NCBI GenBank assembly: GCA_023212725.1
Contig: JALBYF010000046.1
Coordinates: forward strand, 1-64,000
Length of the DNA stretch: 64,000 bases
From: Tranzscheliella williamsii
Taxonomy: Eukaryota > Basidiomycota > Ustilaginomycetes > Ustilaginales > Ustilaginaceae
Direction of reading: 5' to 3'
A program made the position numbers and the translations under genes. Of this stretch, positions 9,332 to 18,154 are shown piece by piece (the stretch's first letter is position 1; each line of letters starts with the position of its first letter). The notes beneath the pieces were generated by a model. It was given only the letters and a program-made list of their open reading frames with translations, was not told where the DNA came from and made no database searches.

Positions 9332-12300
9332 ATGACCATCACTACGGGCGGAGTGGCGGTGCATCTCACCCCCACGGTCACCAAGACCTTCTTCAAGCAC
9401 TACTACCGCAAGGCCAAGAGGTCGTTCAAGAAGGGCCCAAGGCCTCTGCGCGCTACCGACGAGCTCCTTTTCGACGAGGCCTTCAACATCGTCAAGGGCT
9501 TCATCAACCTCGGCACCAATGACACCGTCGAAGCCATCCAGAACTTCACCGACACGCCAGCACCACCCATCCCATGGGCGACGACACTCCAAGTTGTCGT
9601 GCCCATCCAAAGCTGCGACCGCGCCGCCAAGATCATCGTAGAGCATCTCGGCCCTCAAGACCTCGAGCGGCTTGCTGGCGGCGAGAAATGGTGGCAGCTC
9701 CGCACCCTCCCCGGTGTGCCTGGAGAATGGATGGCCATGTCCAACGACTGGAAGAAGATGAAAGCCATGCAGGCACAAGAGTCGCAAGCTGCAGGAAACA
9801 AGAAGGACAACAAAGCCGCCAACAAGAAGCAGCGCCGACGCAATAAGCGGCATGAAAGGACCTGGTCAGACATTAGCAAGTTGCACGGACACGGTCTTCG
9901 GCCTGCTGGTTCTTTTCATGATTCGGGAAGCAAGGATGGCGCAGCTCCTCCCGAAACCTCCAAGACCAGCGACACTGGTCATACTCCCACAGACCGTGCC
10001 GAAGCGTCTGCAGGCCCTGAGCAGTCCCAAACCACCCCGCCCGAGGAAACAGGCACGGATGGGGTATCTCCCGCTGATGATGAATCAAGCCGACCTGACG
10101 ATGCTACCGCTAATGAAGAGCTCGATCGCTTGCAACGAGTGATGCTCTACTTCCATGGCGGTGGATACTACTTTGGCTCGCTAGCCACGCATCGATATCA
10201 GATCGTGCGGTATGCGCGCAAGTTTGGCGGCAAGTGCTTCGCCCCGATCTACCGTAAGGCGCCGCAGTACCCATGGCCTTGTGCTCTGCAGGACGCCATC
10301 GCCTCGTACCTCTACCTCATCGACCCGCCCGAAGGATCCAAGCATACGGCCGTCGATCCCAAGAAGCTTGTCATCGCCGGCGACAGTGCCGGAGGCGGCC
10401 TCACGTTGGCCTTGTTGACCGTCATTCGCGACATGGGGCTGCCAGCTCCGGCAGGAGCTGTCCTCATCTCGCCATGGTGTGATCTGACCCACTCCTTTCC
10501 CTCCATCTTGCAAAACACCGACACCGACATCATCCCACCGCATGGCTTCATCCACAAGCCCTCTACCTTGTGGCCCATCAACGCCACCAGGCCCAGCGCC
10601 CGGAAAGGAGAGGACGAACCTGTGCGCAAGGTACCTATCGGAGTACAGAAACACGATGACAGCGAACAAGACAGCTCGGCGGAGCCTGCCGTCAGGACGA
10701 GCGAAGAAACTCCCTCCCAAAAACAGACAAAGAAGACACAGCAGAGACAACAGGAGGTGCAGTCCGTGGAGCGCAACAGCGATGATGCCAAGAAGGGCAT
10801 CCCTCCCGCGCCTGACATGCTGTGGTCAGAGCCGCTCAAGATCGACACGGCGGATCCGGAGAAACAGAACATCGAGCTGCGCGAGCAGATCCAGCTCTAC
10901 GCCACTAACGACCAGCTGATGCATCCTCTGTGCTCCGCTGTCTTGAGTGGATCTCTGGGCGGCCTCCCGCCGCTCTTCATCCTGGCAGGTGATTCCGAGG
11001 TGCTGCGTGACGAGATTATCTACCTCGCCCATCGTGCCGCCCATCCGGAAAAGTACCCGCTTCGCCACGACCTCCTCGACCACTGCGACCGCACGCGCCA
11101 AAACGCGGAAAGATACAACTCACAACCGACCAAGGTGCATTTGCAGGTCTACGACCAAATGTGCCACGTCCTCACCGCCTTTGCCTTCACCTCGCAGTCG
11201 CGCTTCGCCTACCGCGCCGTGGCATCGTTTGTCAAGCACGTCACTGGCGCCCCGACCAACATCAAGAACCCGTTCCCCAGCATCGCCGAGGGCGAGAACG
11301 AGCCCGGAACTGGCCCCTACGACGACGCTGTCGAGAGCGAGGTCGCTTCACCCCAGCAGCAGTCTCTCTCTCACTCTCAGGTGTCGGGCTCCTCCCAAAT
11401 CGGCGCCGCCCTCGATTCGAGCGTCTCTCGGACGGAGGCGAGCGCGCCCTCGGGCGAGGTAACCAACGAACCGTCCGACAGCACTTGCACCGCTGCGGAA
11501 GCCTCTTCGTCGTCCAAGCAGCTGGAAACGCGTCAGTTTACTAATGGTCCACAAAGCGCGGGTTTTCCTGACCTGGTGGTTTCACAGTCGGTTCCCGCGA
11601 ACATCCTTCGCGACGAGCCGCAAGAGCTCGCTGTGGATGAGTTTACGAGCAATATGCACGGGCTGGGCAACGAAGGCCACAAGACGCGACATCACGCCAT
11701 TACCAGGCTGCTGCCGCCAGCGCACAGTGCGCCGGGGACGCGGATGCGAAGCAATACGGTGGATGTGAAGAACGAGTATGCGGGGCAGGTGCCGTTGACG
11801 CGGCCGTCGTTCCAGAGCTTTATGATCCGGGAGCGGGTGGATGTGGCAGGCTTTCTGCGGCCGCTGGAGGGGGAGGGGGAGCTGGCGGCGCTGCGGATGA
11901 TGCCGGATGAGGTGGGGCTGATCAAGGAGGGGCCGGTGGCGCGGTATCTGGAGGGGCAGGAGCTGTGGGCGGCGCGGTATGCCAAGACGGCGCGGCGGGT
12001 GGAGAAGCGGCGCGCGCGGAACGAGGCCGTGGCGCGCGGGCTGTTGGAGGAGGCGGAGCGGGAGGGGTTGCTGGATGTTGCGGCGTTGCGTGCGCGCGCG
12101 CCCGCGCCCGCGCCCGGCAGCGAGGCGGCGCGCACCCGCGCCGAGTGGGGCTGGCTTGCCGACTTCGGCCCCATGGACCTCGCGCCCGAGACGCCTCCCC
12201 CCGCTGCCATTGCCGGCCGCCGCGACACAGAGGACGCGCTCGCCCTCCTCCGCCACTCCCTCCTCATCCGCGCCCGCGCATACGGCCTCCCGCACCCCTC

Positions 12301-12538
12301 CAAACCCCACCACAACACCCCTCCCCTCCACCCCGCAGGCGAGGCCCCCTCCACCACCTCCCCCTCCGCTTCCCCCCGCCAAGGCCTCCGCATCTGGAAC
12401 CTCCTCATGGTCAAAGCCCCCAACACCTCCCCCGACTCCGCTGCAAAGCACAAGCCCCGCTCCGCTCACAAGCGCACCACCCCCCAACCCGCCCGCGCCA
12501 GCTCCAGCCGCCAACAACCGCCCGCAGTCCAGCCTTAA
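9332..12538 (+). CDS. large HSL-type alpha/beta hydrolase (esterase/lipase)
   Basis: Single exon of 1068 residues. The hormone-sensitive-lipase fold is recognisable by the oxyanion-hole HGGGYYFGS at 275-283, nucleophile Ser352 in GDSAGGG, probable acid Asp560 in GDSEVLRDE and His612 in QMCHVL, a complete triad. The core is interrupted by a disordered insert of about 120 residues (about 425-510) before the acid residue. It is followed by a long C-terminal extension rich in Ser, Ala, Pro and Arg. A basic, Lys-rich low-complexity region precedes the oxyanion motif. It probably hydrolyses esters or steryl/acyl lipids; the substrate is unknown. The ATG at 9332 was chosen because the frame upstream has only a TTG. 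Confidence 0.85.
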   Translation: MTITTGGVAVHLTPTVTKTFFKHYYRKAKRSFKKGPRPLRATDELLFDEAFNIVKGFINLGTNDTVEAIQNFTDTPAPPIPWATTLQVVVPIQSCDRAAKIIVEHLGPQDLERLAGGEKWWQLRTLPGVPGEWMAMSNDWKKMKAMQAQESQAAGNKKDNKAANKKQRRRNKRHERTWSDISKLHGHGLRPAGSFHDSGSKDGAAPPETSKTSDTGHTPTDRAEASAGPEQSQTTPPEETGTDGVSPADDESSRPDDATANEELDRLQRVMLYFHGGGYYFGSLATHRYQIVRYARKFGGKCFAPIYRKAPQYPWPCALQDAIASYLYLIDPPEGSKHTAVDPKKLVIAGDSAGGGLTLALLTVIRDMGLPAPAGAVLISPWCDLTHSFPSILQNTDTDIIPPHGFIHKPSTLWPINATRPSARKGEDEPVRKVPIGVQKHDDSEQDSSAEPAVRTSEETPSQKQTKKTQQRQQEVQSVERNSDDAKKGIPPAPDMLWSEPLKIDTADPEKQNIELREQIQLYATNDQLMHPLCSAVLSGSLGGLPPLFILAGDSEVLRDEIIYLAHRAAHPEKYPLRHDLLDHCDRTRQNAERYNSQPTKVHLQVYDQMCHVLTAFAFTSQSRFAYRAVASFVKHVTGAPTNIKNPFPSIAEGENEPGTGPYDDAVESEVASPQQQSLSHSQVSGSSQIGAALDSSVSRTEASAPSGEVTNEPSDSTCTAAEASSSSKQLETRQFTNGPQSAGFPDLVVSQSVPANILRDEPQELAVDEFTSNMHGLGNEGHKTRHHAITRLLPPAHSAPGTRMRSNTVDVKNEYAGQVPLTRPSFQSFMIRERVDVAGFLRPLEGEGELAALRMMPDEVGLIKEGPVARYLEGQELWAARYAKTARRVEKRRARNEAVARGLLEEAEREGLLDVAALRARAPAPAPGSEAARTRAEWGWLADFGPMDLAPETPPPAAIAGRRDTEDALALLRHSLLIRARAYGLPHPSKPHHNTPPLHPAGEAPSTTSPSASPRQGLRIWNLLMVKAPNTSPDSAAKHKPRSAHKRTTPQPARASSSRQQPPAVQP

Positions 12539-12699
12539 TGCCTTTCCACCCTTGCACCCCTATCTTTCCTTAACTGTATACCCCAGGGAGGAAGAATAAT
12601 GACACTTTCTAAACGACGCTAGTGCGATGGCTGTATTCCTGGGAACAGGTGGGGGAGGACAGGGTTGCGAGGGGAGCGCGTGGGGTCGGGGGAAGGGGG

Positions 12700-13731
12700 C
12701 TACTTTTTGGAGGGGGTGGAGCCAAGAGTGCGGGTGACCTTGGGGGCGGGCTCGGGGTGCTGGGGAGGGGTGTTGTCGGGAGGTGTTTCCTCGTCGGGGA
12801 GGCGAGCGGGGGCGGGGTTGTTCTGTGTGTGGGCGGGGACGGCGGCGGCTTCGTCGTCGGCGGTGATGGGAAGGGCGATCCGGCCTTCGTTGCGGGCGCG
12901 GATGCGACGCCAGGCGAGGCTGGCGAGGAGCGCCACGAGCTGGAGCGAGATGCTGAGGATGATAGCGGCAGTCAGCGGCGCGGGCCGCGCCTCGCCGTCC
13001 TTGCCGCCCACCAGGCTGAACCGCTTCTGCCAGAGCAGCCCTACATTGAGATATACACCCGCCGCCGCCCAGGTCACGTCCGCAGTGGCAAAGATCCACA
13101 GCGCCGAGAACGCGCCCAGCCCGGTAACGATGCCAAAGGCCGGCCACAGCCCGTGCAGAAGCGCCCTATGCCCGCCAGCACCAAACTCCCAGCCGAGAGC
13201 GACAAAGAGCTGCTGGAAAACATCGTACTGGAGCGTGACCACGAGGAACATCTTGATCGGTACGTGGATAAAGAGCCAGTCGAGCGGATGACGCCCCGAC
13301 GGCGGATAGCGGACGGCGAGAAGGAGGGCATTGAAGCCCAGCAGCACGGCGATGATGCTGAGGACAGCAGTGCCGATAAGAAAGGGGATATGTCGATCGA
13401 GGACCCACAAGACGGCCCAGATGACCATCATGTAGTTGGCCAGCGCGAGGCGAGTGCCGACGCCGTGGACGAGGGCCTTCCTGGTCTCTGGAGTGCGGCT
13501 GAGCAGAAGGAATAGGGAGAAGCCGATCAAGAGGATATAGAGGACGGCCCAGTAGAGGAGGATGAAAGAGTCCTGGACCGACAGATAGGTGGGATGGCGG
13601 CGGGAGACCTGCTGGATGGTGGGCTTGATGAGGCCGGAGCCGAGCAGGATCGTGACGCCCATCTGCACCAGGACCGAAAGGGGCGTGAGGATCTGCATCC
13701 TGGTCAGAGACTTGGTTTCGGCGGCGTCCAT
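12700..13731 (-). CDS. multi-pass membrane protein of unknown function
   Basis: 343 residues from an ATG at 13731 in strong context (CCACCATGG). About seven to eight hydrophobic segments run from residue 14 to about 275. They include LYWAVLYILLIGFSLFLLL, ANYMMVIWAVLWVLD and LDWLFIHVPIKMFLVV. A hydrophilic, Pro/Ala/Glu-rich C-terminal tail follows. The frame stays open upstream and offers another ATG at 13899 (a 399-residue product with a Gln/Asp/Ser-rich N-terminus), so the start is uncertain. Trp-rich helices recall TspO-like or DUF-type fungal membrane proteins but I do not recognise the family. The gene is convergent with the hydrolase. Confidence 0.7.
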   Translation of the reverse strand: MDAAETKSLTRMQILTPLSVLVQMGVTILLGSGLIKPTIQQVSRRHPTYLSVQDSFILLYWAVLYILLIGFSLFLLLSRTPETRKALVHGVGTRLALANYMMVIWAVLWVLDRHIPFLIGTAVLSIIAVLLGFNALLLAVRYPPSGRHPLDWLFIHVPIKMFLVVTLQYDVFQQLFVALGWEFGAGGHRALLHGLWPAFGIVTGLGAFSALWIFATADVTWAAAGVYLNVGLLWQKRFSLVGGKDGEARPAPLTAAIILSISLQLVALLASLAWRRIRARNEGRIALPITADDEAAAVPAHTQNNPAPARLPDEETPPDNTPPQHPEPAPKVTRTLGSTPSKK

Positions 13732-14947
13732 GGTGGAGGAGAGCTGGTGGTAGCGCTGGGTGAGGCTGCCGGACGGCGGATGCAAACGGTCGTTCTGGTC
13801 GCTGCTGGCACGAAACTGGTCCGAATGTTCAGGATCTTCTGGACGGAATAGGTAGTCAGGCTGTTCTCGCGACTGGTCTTGTCCGGAACTGCCCAGCATG
13901 AGGAAGTACTTGCCGGTAAGTGGGTTGCCAAGGTGGTTGACAAGCAAAGAGCAACCAGGCGAAAAGGACAAGATGGTGAGGCACAGAGTGAACTCCCGCC
14001 CGCCGCAAGATGACGCTATCACACAGTGGCATCATCGGGGATAAATTGAGATTCTTACCCGATGCGATTTGCAAAGGTCTAACAGAGTTCAGCGACCCAC
14101 TTCACTAAAATCACACAATGAAAGCGCTTACTGAACCACCCTAAGGCGAGATATCTGCCAGCTGAGCCATCCAGCTGAGCCGTCCAGCTGATCTGTCAAT
14201 TGCGTACAGCATGTTTCTGTAGGCATTAGAGTAGTAATCGATGATTAATAGGGTTGCTTGGGTCGGGCTGACTTACAACAGCATCGAGCGCAGCAACTAG
14301 CAAGGAGAGCCTTGCAAGCTGCCAGATGATGATCCCGACCACGCATTGTTCTTACCCTCTCCGGGCTGGTGAACGGGCAAGAGCGGCCCTGCTCGGATGG
14401 CCTCGGAGATTACCAGCCCTGTGTGTTGCTGCTGAGCAAGCACGAGCAGTCGAATGTGAGTATGAGCCTGGGTGTCAGTGTATACAGTATGTACATACGG
14501 CGTGGGTAAAAGTATGGTTATGTCCGTGAGCACGAGGTTGCGTGTTTGAGTATGATATGATATCTTGATCCCGGAATGGTAGTTACCTTGTGTCTAAGGG
14601 TCCTGCCCCTCCTTAGGCTCCACCTCCACTCACCTGTGACCGCGCCTCCTCCTCGCATACGGGAGCAAGATCGGGCGTTTGGTGCTTGTCTCCGATATCT
14701 CCGTCATGGCAAGCACTCCGGAGCTCTCAAGCAAGCCACTTATGGCGGCGGGCAGACGGACCTATGGCGGCGGGCAAACTGCGATGGATGATTGCAGGAT
14801 GGGACACTATCCGGAGGATCACTACGAATTACTACACCAATGCGCTTGGTAGCACGTATATAACAGAGGCTCGCCAAGCATCCTTGTCGCTGCCGCCCGC
14901 AACCCATCCCCTCTTCTGCCACACGCGCGCACTAGACCATTGCCAAC
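13732..14947. other. divergent intergenic region
   Basis: It lies between the membrane protein (minus) and the aldo/keto reductase (plus). The first 170 bases may be N-terminal coding sequence of the membrane protein. A tandem CAGCTGAGCC-type repeat lies at about 14157-14190. A TATA box precedes the reductase. No gene is recognised. Confidence 0.5.
14857..14863 (+). promoter_or_regulatory. TATA box of the aldo/keto reductase
   Basis: TATATAA, 85 bases upstream of the ATG at 14948, a normal fungal spacing. Confidence 0.6.
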
Positions 14948-16099
14948 ATGGGCATCTTTGACATCGAGAAGCCAATCTCCAAGTTGGACCGCCATCGCGT
15001 CCTGGCGCCCAAGGCAGGCGTGCGTGTGTCGCCCTTGTGTCTGGGCACCATGCAGCTGGGCGAGCCCTGGCATGACATGCTGTCTGGCTGTCTGAATAAG
15101 GAAGCGTCTTTTGAGCTGCTCGATGCATTCTACAAGCTGGGAGGCAACTTCCTCGACACCGCCAACCTCTACACCGACGGCGAGAGCGAGAAGCTCATCG
15201 GCGAATGGATGGAGGCGCGCAAGAACCGCGACGAAATCGTAGTGGCCACCAAGGCTTCGTCGCCTTACAAGTGTCGCGAGCTGGGCACCCACATTGGCAC
15301 CAACTTTACCGGCAACTCGGCCAAGTCGATCTGGGTCAGTACCAACGACAGCCTCAAGAAGCTGCGCACCGACTACATCGACATCCTCTACATCCACTGG
15401 TGGGACTGGACCACCAGCATCGAAGAGATGATGCAGGCGCTCAACAAGCTCGTCGCCTCTGGCAAGGTCCTCTACCTCGGCGCCAGCGATATGCCTGCCT
15501 GGGTCGTAGCCGCCGCCAACACGTACGCCCGTGCCAACAACCTCGCCCAGTTTATCGTCTACCAAGGCCGCTGGAACGCCGCCGAGCGCGACTTTGAGAG
15601 GGAGATCATCCCCATGGCACGCGAGTTCGGCATGGCGCTGGCGCCGTGGGGTGCCCTTGGCCAAGGCCGCTTCAAGACCCCCGAGCAAGTGGCCGAACGA
15701 GAAAAGTCTCAGGGACCCCTGCGTGGAGGCGGTCATCCTCTGACCGAAACCGAAAAGAACATCTCGGCCGTCCTGAACCAGATCGGACAGGAGGAACTCG
15801 GCGGTCTTGGCATTACCGGCGTTGCGCTCGCCTACTGCATCTCCAAATACCCCTATGTATTCCCCGTCGTTGGAGGCACCAAGCTTTCCCACCTCGAGGA
15901 GAACGTCAAAGCGATCGGCGTCGTCCTCACCGACGAGCAGATCAAAAAGATTGAAGACGTCGTGCCTTTCGAGCTCGGATTCCCCTTGAACATGATCGGC
16001 AGCGACCCCCACATCAACGGCTCGACCAACTGTGGTCTGCTTGGCCACGGCGGCCACGTCGACTGGGTCAAGGACGCCAAAGCCCCCTCGTTCGAATAA
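14948..16099 (+). CDS. aldo/keto reductase, aryl-alcohol dehydrogenase type
   Basis: 383 residues, single exon. A cytosolic NADPH-dependent reductase of the AAD/norsolorinic-acid-reductase branch that interconverts aldehydes and alcohols. The full catalytic tetrad is seen: Asp70 and Tyr75 in FLDTANLYTDGESE, Lys102 in VATKASS, His150 in LYIHWWDW. The barrel continues with VLYLGASDMPAW, and the C-terminal nucleotide site carries FPVVGGTKLSHLEENV. Length is typical for the AAD branch. A TATA box lies 85 bases upstream, suggesting regulated expression. The substrate is unknown. Confidence 0.92.
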   Translation: MGIFDIEKPISKLDRHRVLAPKAGVRVSPLCLGTMQLGEPWHDMLSGCLNKEASFELLDAFYKLGGNFLDTANLYTDGESEKLIGEWMEARKNRDEIVVATKASSPYKCRELGTHIGTNFTGNSAKSIWVSTNDSLKKLRTDYIDILYIHWWDWTTSIEEMMQALNKLVASGKVLYLGASDMPAWVVAAANTYARANNLAQFIVYQGRWNAAERDFEREIIPMAREFGMALAPWGALGQGRFKTPEQVAEREKSQGPLRGGGHPLTETEKNISAVLNQIGQEELGGLGITGVALAYCISKYPYVFPVVGGTKLSHLEENVKAIGVVLTDEQIKKIEDVVPFELGFPLNMIGSDPHINGSTNCGLLGHGGHVDWVKDAKAPSFE

Positions 16100-16789
16100 C
16101 TCGCCTTGTTGTTACCAGGTGTCCGTCTCGATCTAGTAATTCATGAATGCAGTCGTAGCATTTCACATCGTGACAGATCTTGTCGCCGCTCGTGGCCGCC
16201 GCGCTGATGATCGGCTGTTGAACCTAGCTCGTGTATGGCAAATGTTGAGAGGATGGTCCCGAGGAGTAGAGACAATGCTGAACATGAGCGAAGAGGATCA
16301 CAGAGCTCCAATTCCCCATCGACCCGCGCACGTGGAGCCAGAGAAGGGTTCGGCTTGACTAGATGGATCCGCTGTGCATAGCCGAAGAGCACGTTGCCAC
16401 ATTGCGATGCGTACGACTTTGAATCCATGACCGGCCATGTTCGGTCCTCGATGCGTTAACAATCCCGGCTGATGGCTCGAGCCAACATAGGTAGACATGG
16501 AGCGGCCGAGGTACAGTTGCCCGACTCAGCATGCAGAAGGCAACGTTCCTGCGTTTTGCGCGATCAGAATCCAGCCCGATGAGCGTCGAGCTGGAGCTCC
16601 TGGACGATGCACGATGCACAATGAACAGAGAGGCTTTACGCTAGCACTAGCTCTAGCGGCCTAAGCGAGACCGTCCAAGGAGACGAGCATGCCCTCGAAG
16701 GGTTTATATACGGCATCCTTCCCTGTCGGCCATTGTCTCCTCTCCCAACAGTGGCAAGTCACCCTACGCACTTGTACATTAATCCCGGG
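16100..16789. other. intergenic region before AIM6-like gene
   Basis: 690 bases between two plus-strand genes. Apart from the TATA box near its right end I see no gene or repeat. Confidence 0.5.
16703..16710 (+). promoter_or_regulatory. TATA box of the AIM6-like gene
   Basis: TTTATATA, 80 bases before the ATG at 16790. Confidence 0.6.
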
Positions 16790-17830
16790 ATGAAGAGCCG
16801 TGCCTGCTTCGCCGCCGTATACACGGCTGTTCTGGCTTCGTTGCAGGCTGCTTCTGCTGCGAAGCTGGTGGATGCGACGCCTCGAGAAACGCTGGCATAC
16901 CAGCCGTTCGGAGGCAAAGACGCTGCCGCGCTCCAGTCACCGGCCGACTGGAACCGCAATACGTTTCCGATCCCAGTGCACTCGCACAACGACTATGAGC
17001 GGCCGATCCCGATCTTTGAAGGGCTGGCATACGGGGTGCGGAGCTTCGAGTCCGACATTTGGCTGAATCCGGATGACGGGGTGCTGTATGTCGGGCATGA
17101 TCCCTACTCGCTGTCGCGCGACCGCACCTTCCAGAAGCTTACCATGGAGCCGCTGATCAAGGCGATCGAACAGGCGAACCGCGCCAACATCTTCCAGTCT
17201 GACTCGGACGATGCGCGCTTCTTCGGCAACCTTCAGAAGTCGGTGTTTACCAACACCTCGAATGTCTGGAACGGCTACTACAGCCTGGGCGTCTCCAGCG
17301 CCGCGCCGCTCCAGCTGCTGGTGGATGTCAAGACGAACGGCAACACCACCTGGCCCGTGCTGGTGCGCGAGCTGGAGCCGCTCCGACAGCGCGGCTGGCT
17401 GACCACCTACGAATACGGCAAGGTCAAGCCCGGCCCGATCACCATCATCGGCACCGGCAACACCCCCATCCAGCAGGTCGCGCCGCGCCACAAGCGAGAC
17501 TACTTTTTCGACGGCCCGCTCGGCGCCCTCGACACGCCCTTCACCATCGGCGCCACCACCTACGAATGGAACAGCACGCTCGCCCCCATCGCCTCGGGCG
17601 CCTTCTCCAAGCTTGTCGGCACCTACTCGGGCGTCGAAGAAGCTAGCGACGACGCCAAGCAAAACATCAGCAGGCCCATCCAGCAAGCCCACGCCAGAAA
17701 CATTGCCACTCGCTACTGGGACTCGCCGCAGTGGCCTCACTTTGCCAGACACCGCATCAACGCCCTAATGCTCGCGGCCGGATCCGACTGGATCGGAAGC
17801 GACGATCTCAAAGACATTGCCAACTGGTGA
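16790..17830 (+). CDS. AIM6: AIM6-like PLC/GDPD-type phosphodiesterase, secreted
   Basis: 346 residues. A signal peptide spans residues 1-25 (ends AASAA). The core resembles fungal altered-inheritance-of-mitochondria protein 6, a PLC-like TIM-barrel phosphodiesterase fold: PVHSHNDYE at about 63-71, GVRSFESDIWL, LYVGHD, and LLVDVKTNG. The conserved HNDY and E-x-D positions fit metal and acid/base residues of the GDPD superfamily. True biochemical activity of AIM6 proteins is not established; several N-glycosylation sites (NTS, NTT, NST) support secretion. The frame's earlier TTG is not used; the ATG at 16790 starts the signal peptide. The 3' end of the gene is duplicated after the stop codon. 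Confidence 0.85.
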   Translation: MKSRACFAAVYTAVLASLQAASAAKLVDATPRETLAYQPFGGKDAAALQSPADWNRNTFPIPVHSHNDYERPIPIFEGLAYGVRSFESDIWLNPDDGVLYVGHDPYSLSRDRTFQKLTMEPLIKAIEQANRANIFQSDSDDARFFGNLQKSVFTNTSNVWNGYYSLGVSSAAPLQLLVDVKTNGNTTWPVLVRELEPLRQRGWLTTYEYGKVKPGPITIIGTGNTPIQQVAPRHKRDYFFDGPLGALDTPFTIGATTYEWNSTLAPIASGAFSKLVGTYSGVEEASDDAKQNISRPIQQAHARNIATRYWDSPQWPHFARHRINALMLAAGSDWIGSDDLKDIANW

Positions 17831-17870
17831 CTCGAAAGTGACGATCTCAAAGACATTGCCCATTGGTGAC
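17797..17870 (+). repeat. 39-base tandem duplication across the AIM6 stop codon
   Basis: The last coding bases plus TGA (GACGATCTCAAAGACATTGC region) are repeated 39 bases later with few changes. The period is a multiple of three, so the second copy lies in the same frame after the stop and itself ends at TGG TGA. Read-through of the first TGA (followed by CTC) would add a 12-codon repeat of the tail. Confidence 0.85.
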
Positions 17871-18154
17871 CTCGTCGTGCCAGACCCCTTGCCAGCTAGA
17901 CACATAGTATTGATTCGAGTTTGGCCGCGCTTGCTTGCCGATGTTGGCCCCCGTACTGTGCTCGATCACGGCGAATGGGTGGATGGAAGGCAGCGACGGC
18001 GCAGGATTGTCATCCGGTGATTGTAGCAACACTGCGCAGGTCACGTGCGGGAGTGAGAAGGGCCGGATGCTCGGCTCGGTGGTTGGCGAAGAAAGTGGAC
18101 CGACCACGAGACGGACGGGCTTGGCTTGCTACTTTGTGCCAGTAGAGCTGACGG
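17831..18154. other. intergenic region
   Basis: 324 bases between AIM6 and the adenosine deaminase. Beyond the duplicated tail sequence nothing is recognised. Confidence 0.5.

Noticed and set aside
14130..14180. tRNA-like box A (TGGCTCAGCTGG on the minus strand)
   Set aside because: No proper B box, no acceptor stem and no T-run terminator; the match comes from a small CAGCTGAGCC tandem repeat.
14822..16057. 411-codon antisense frame over the aldo/keto reductase
   Set aside because: Shadow of the real gene, with Val/Gly/Asp-rich composition typical of the complement of third-position-GC codons.
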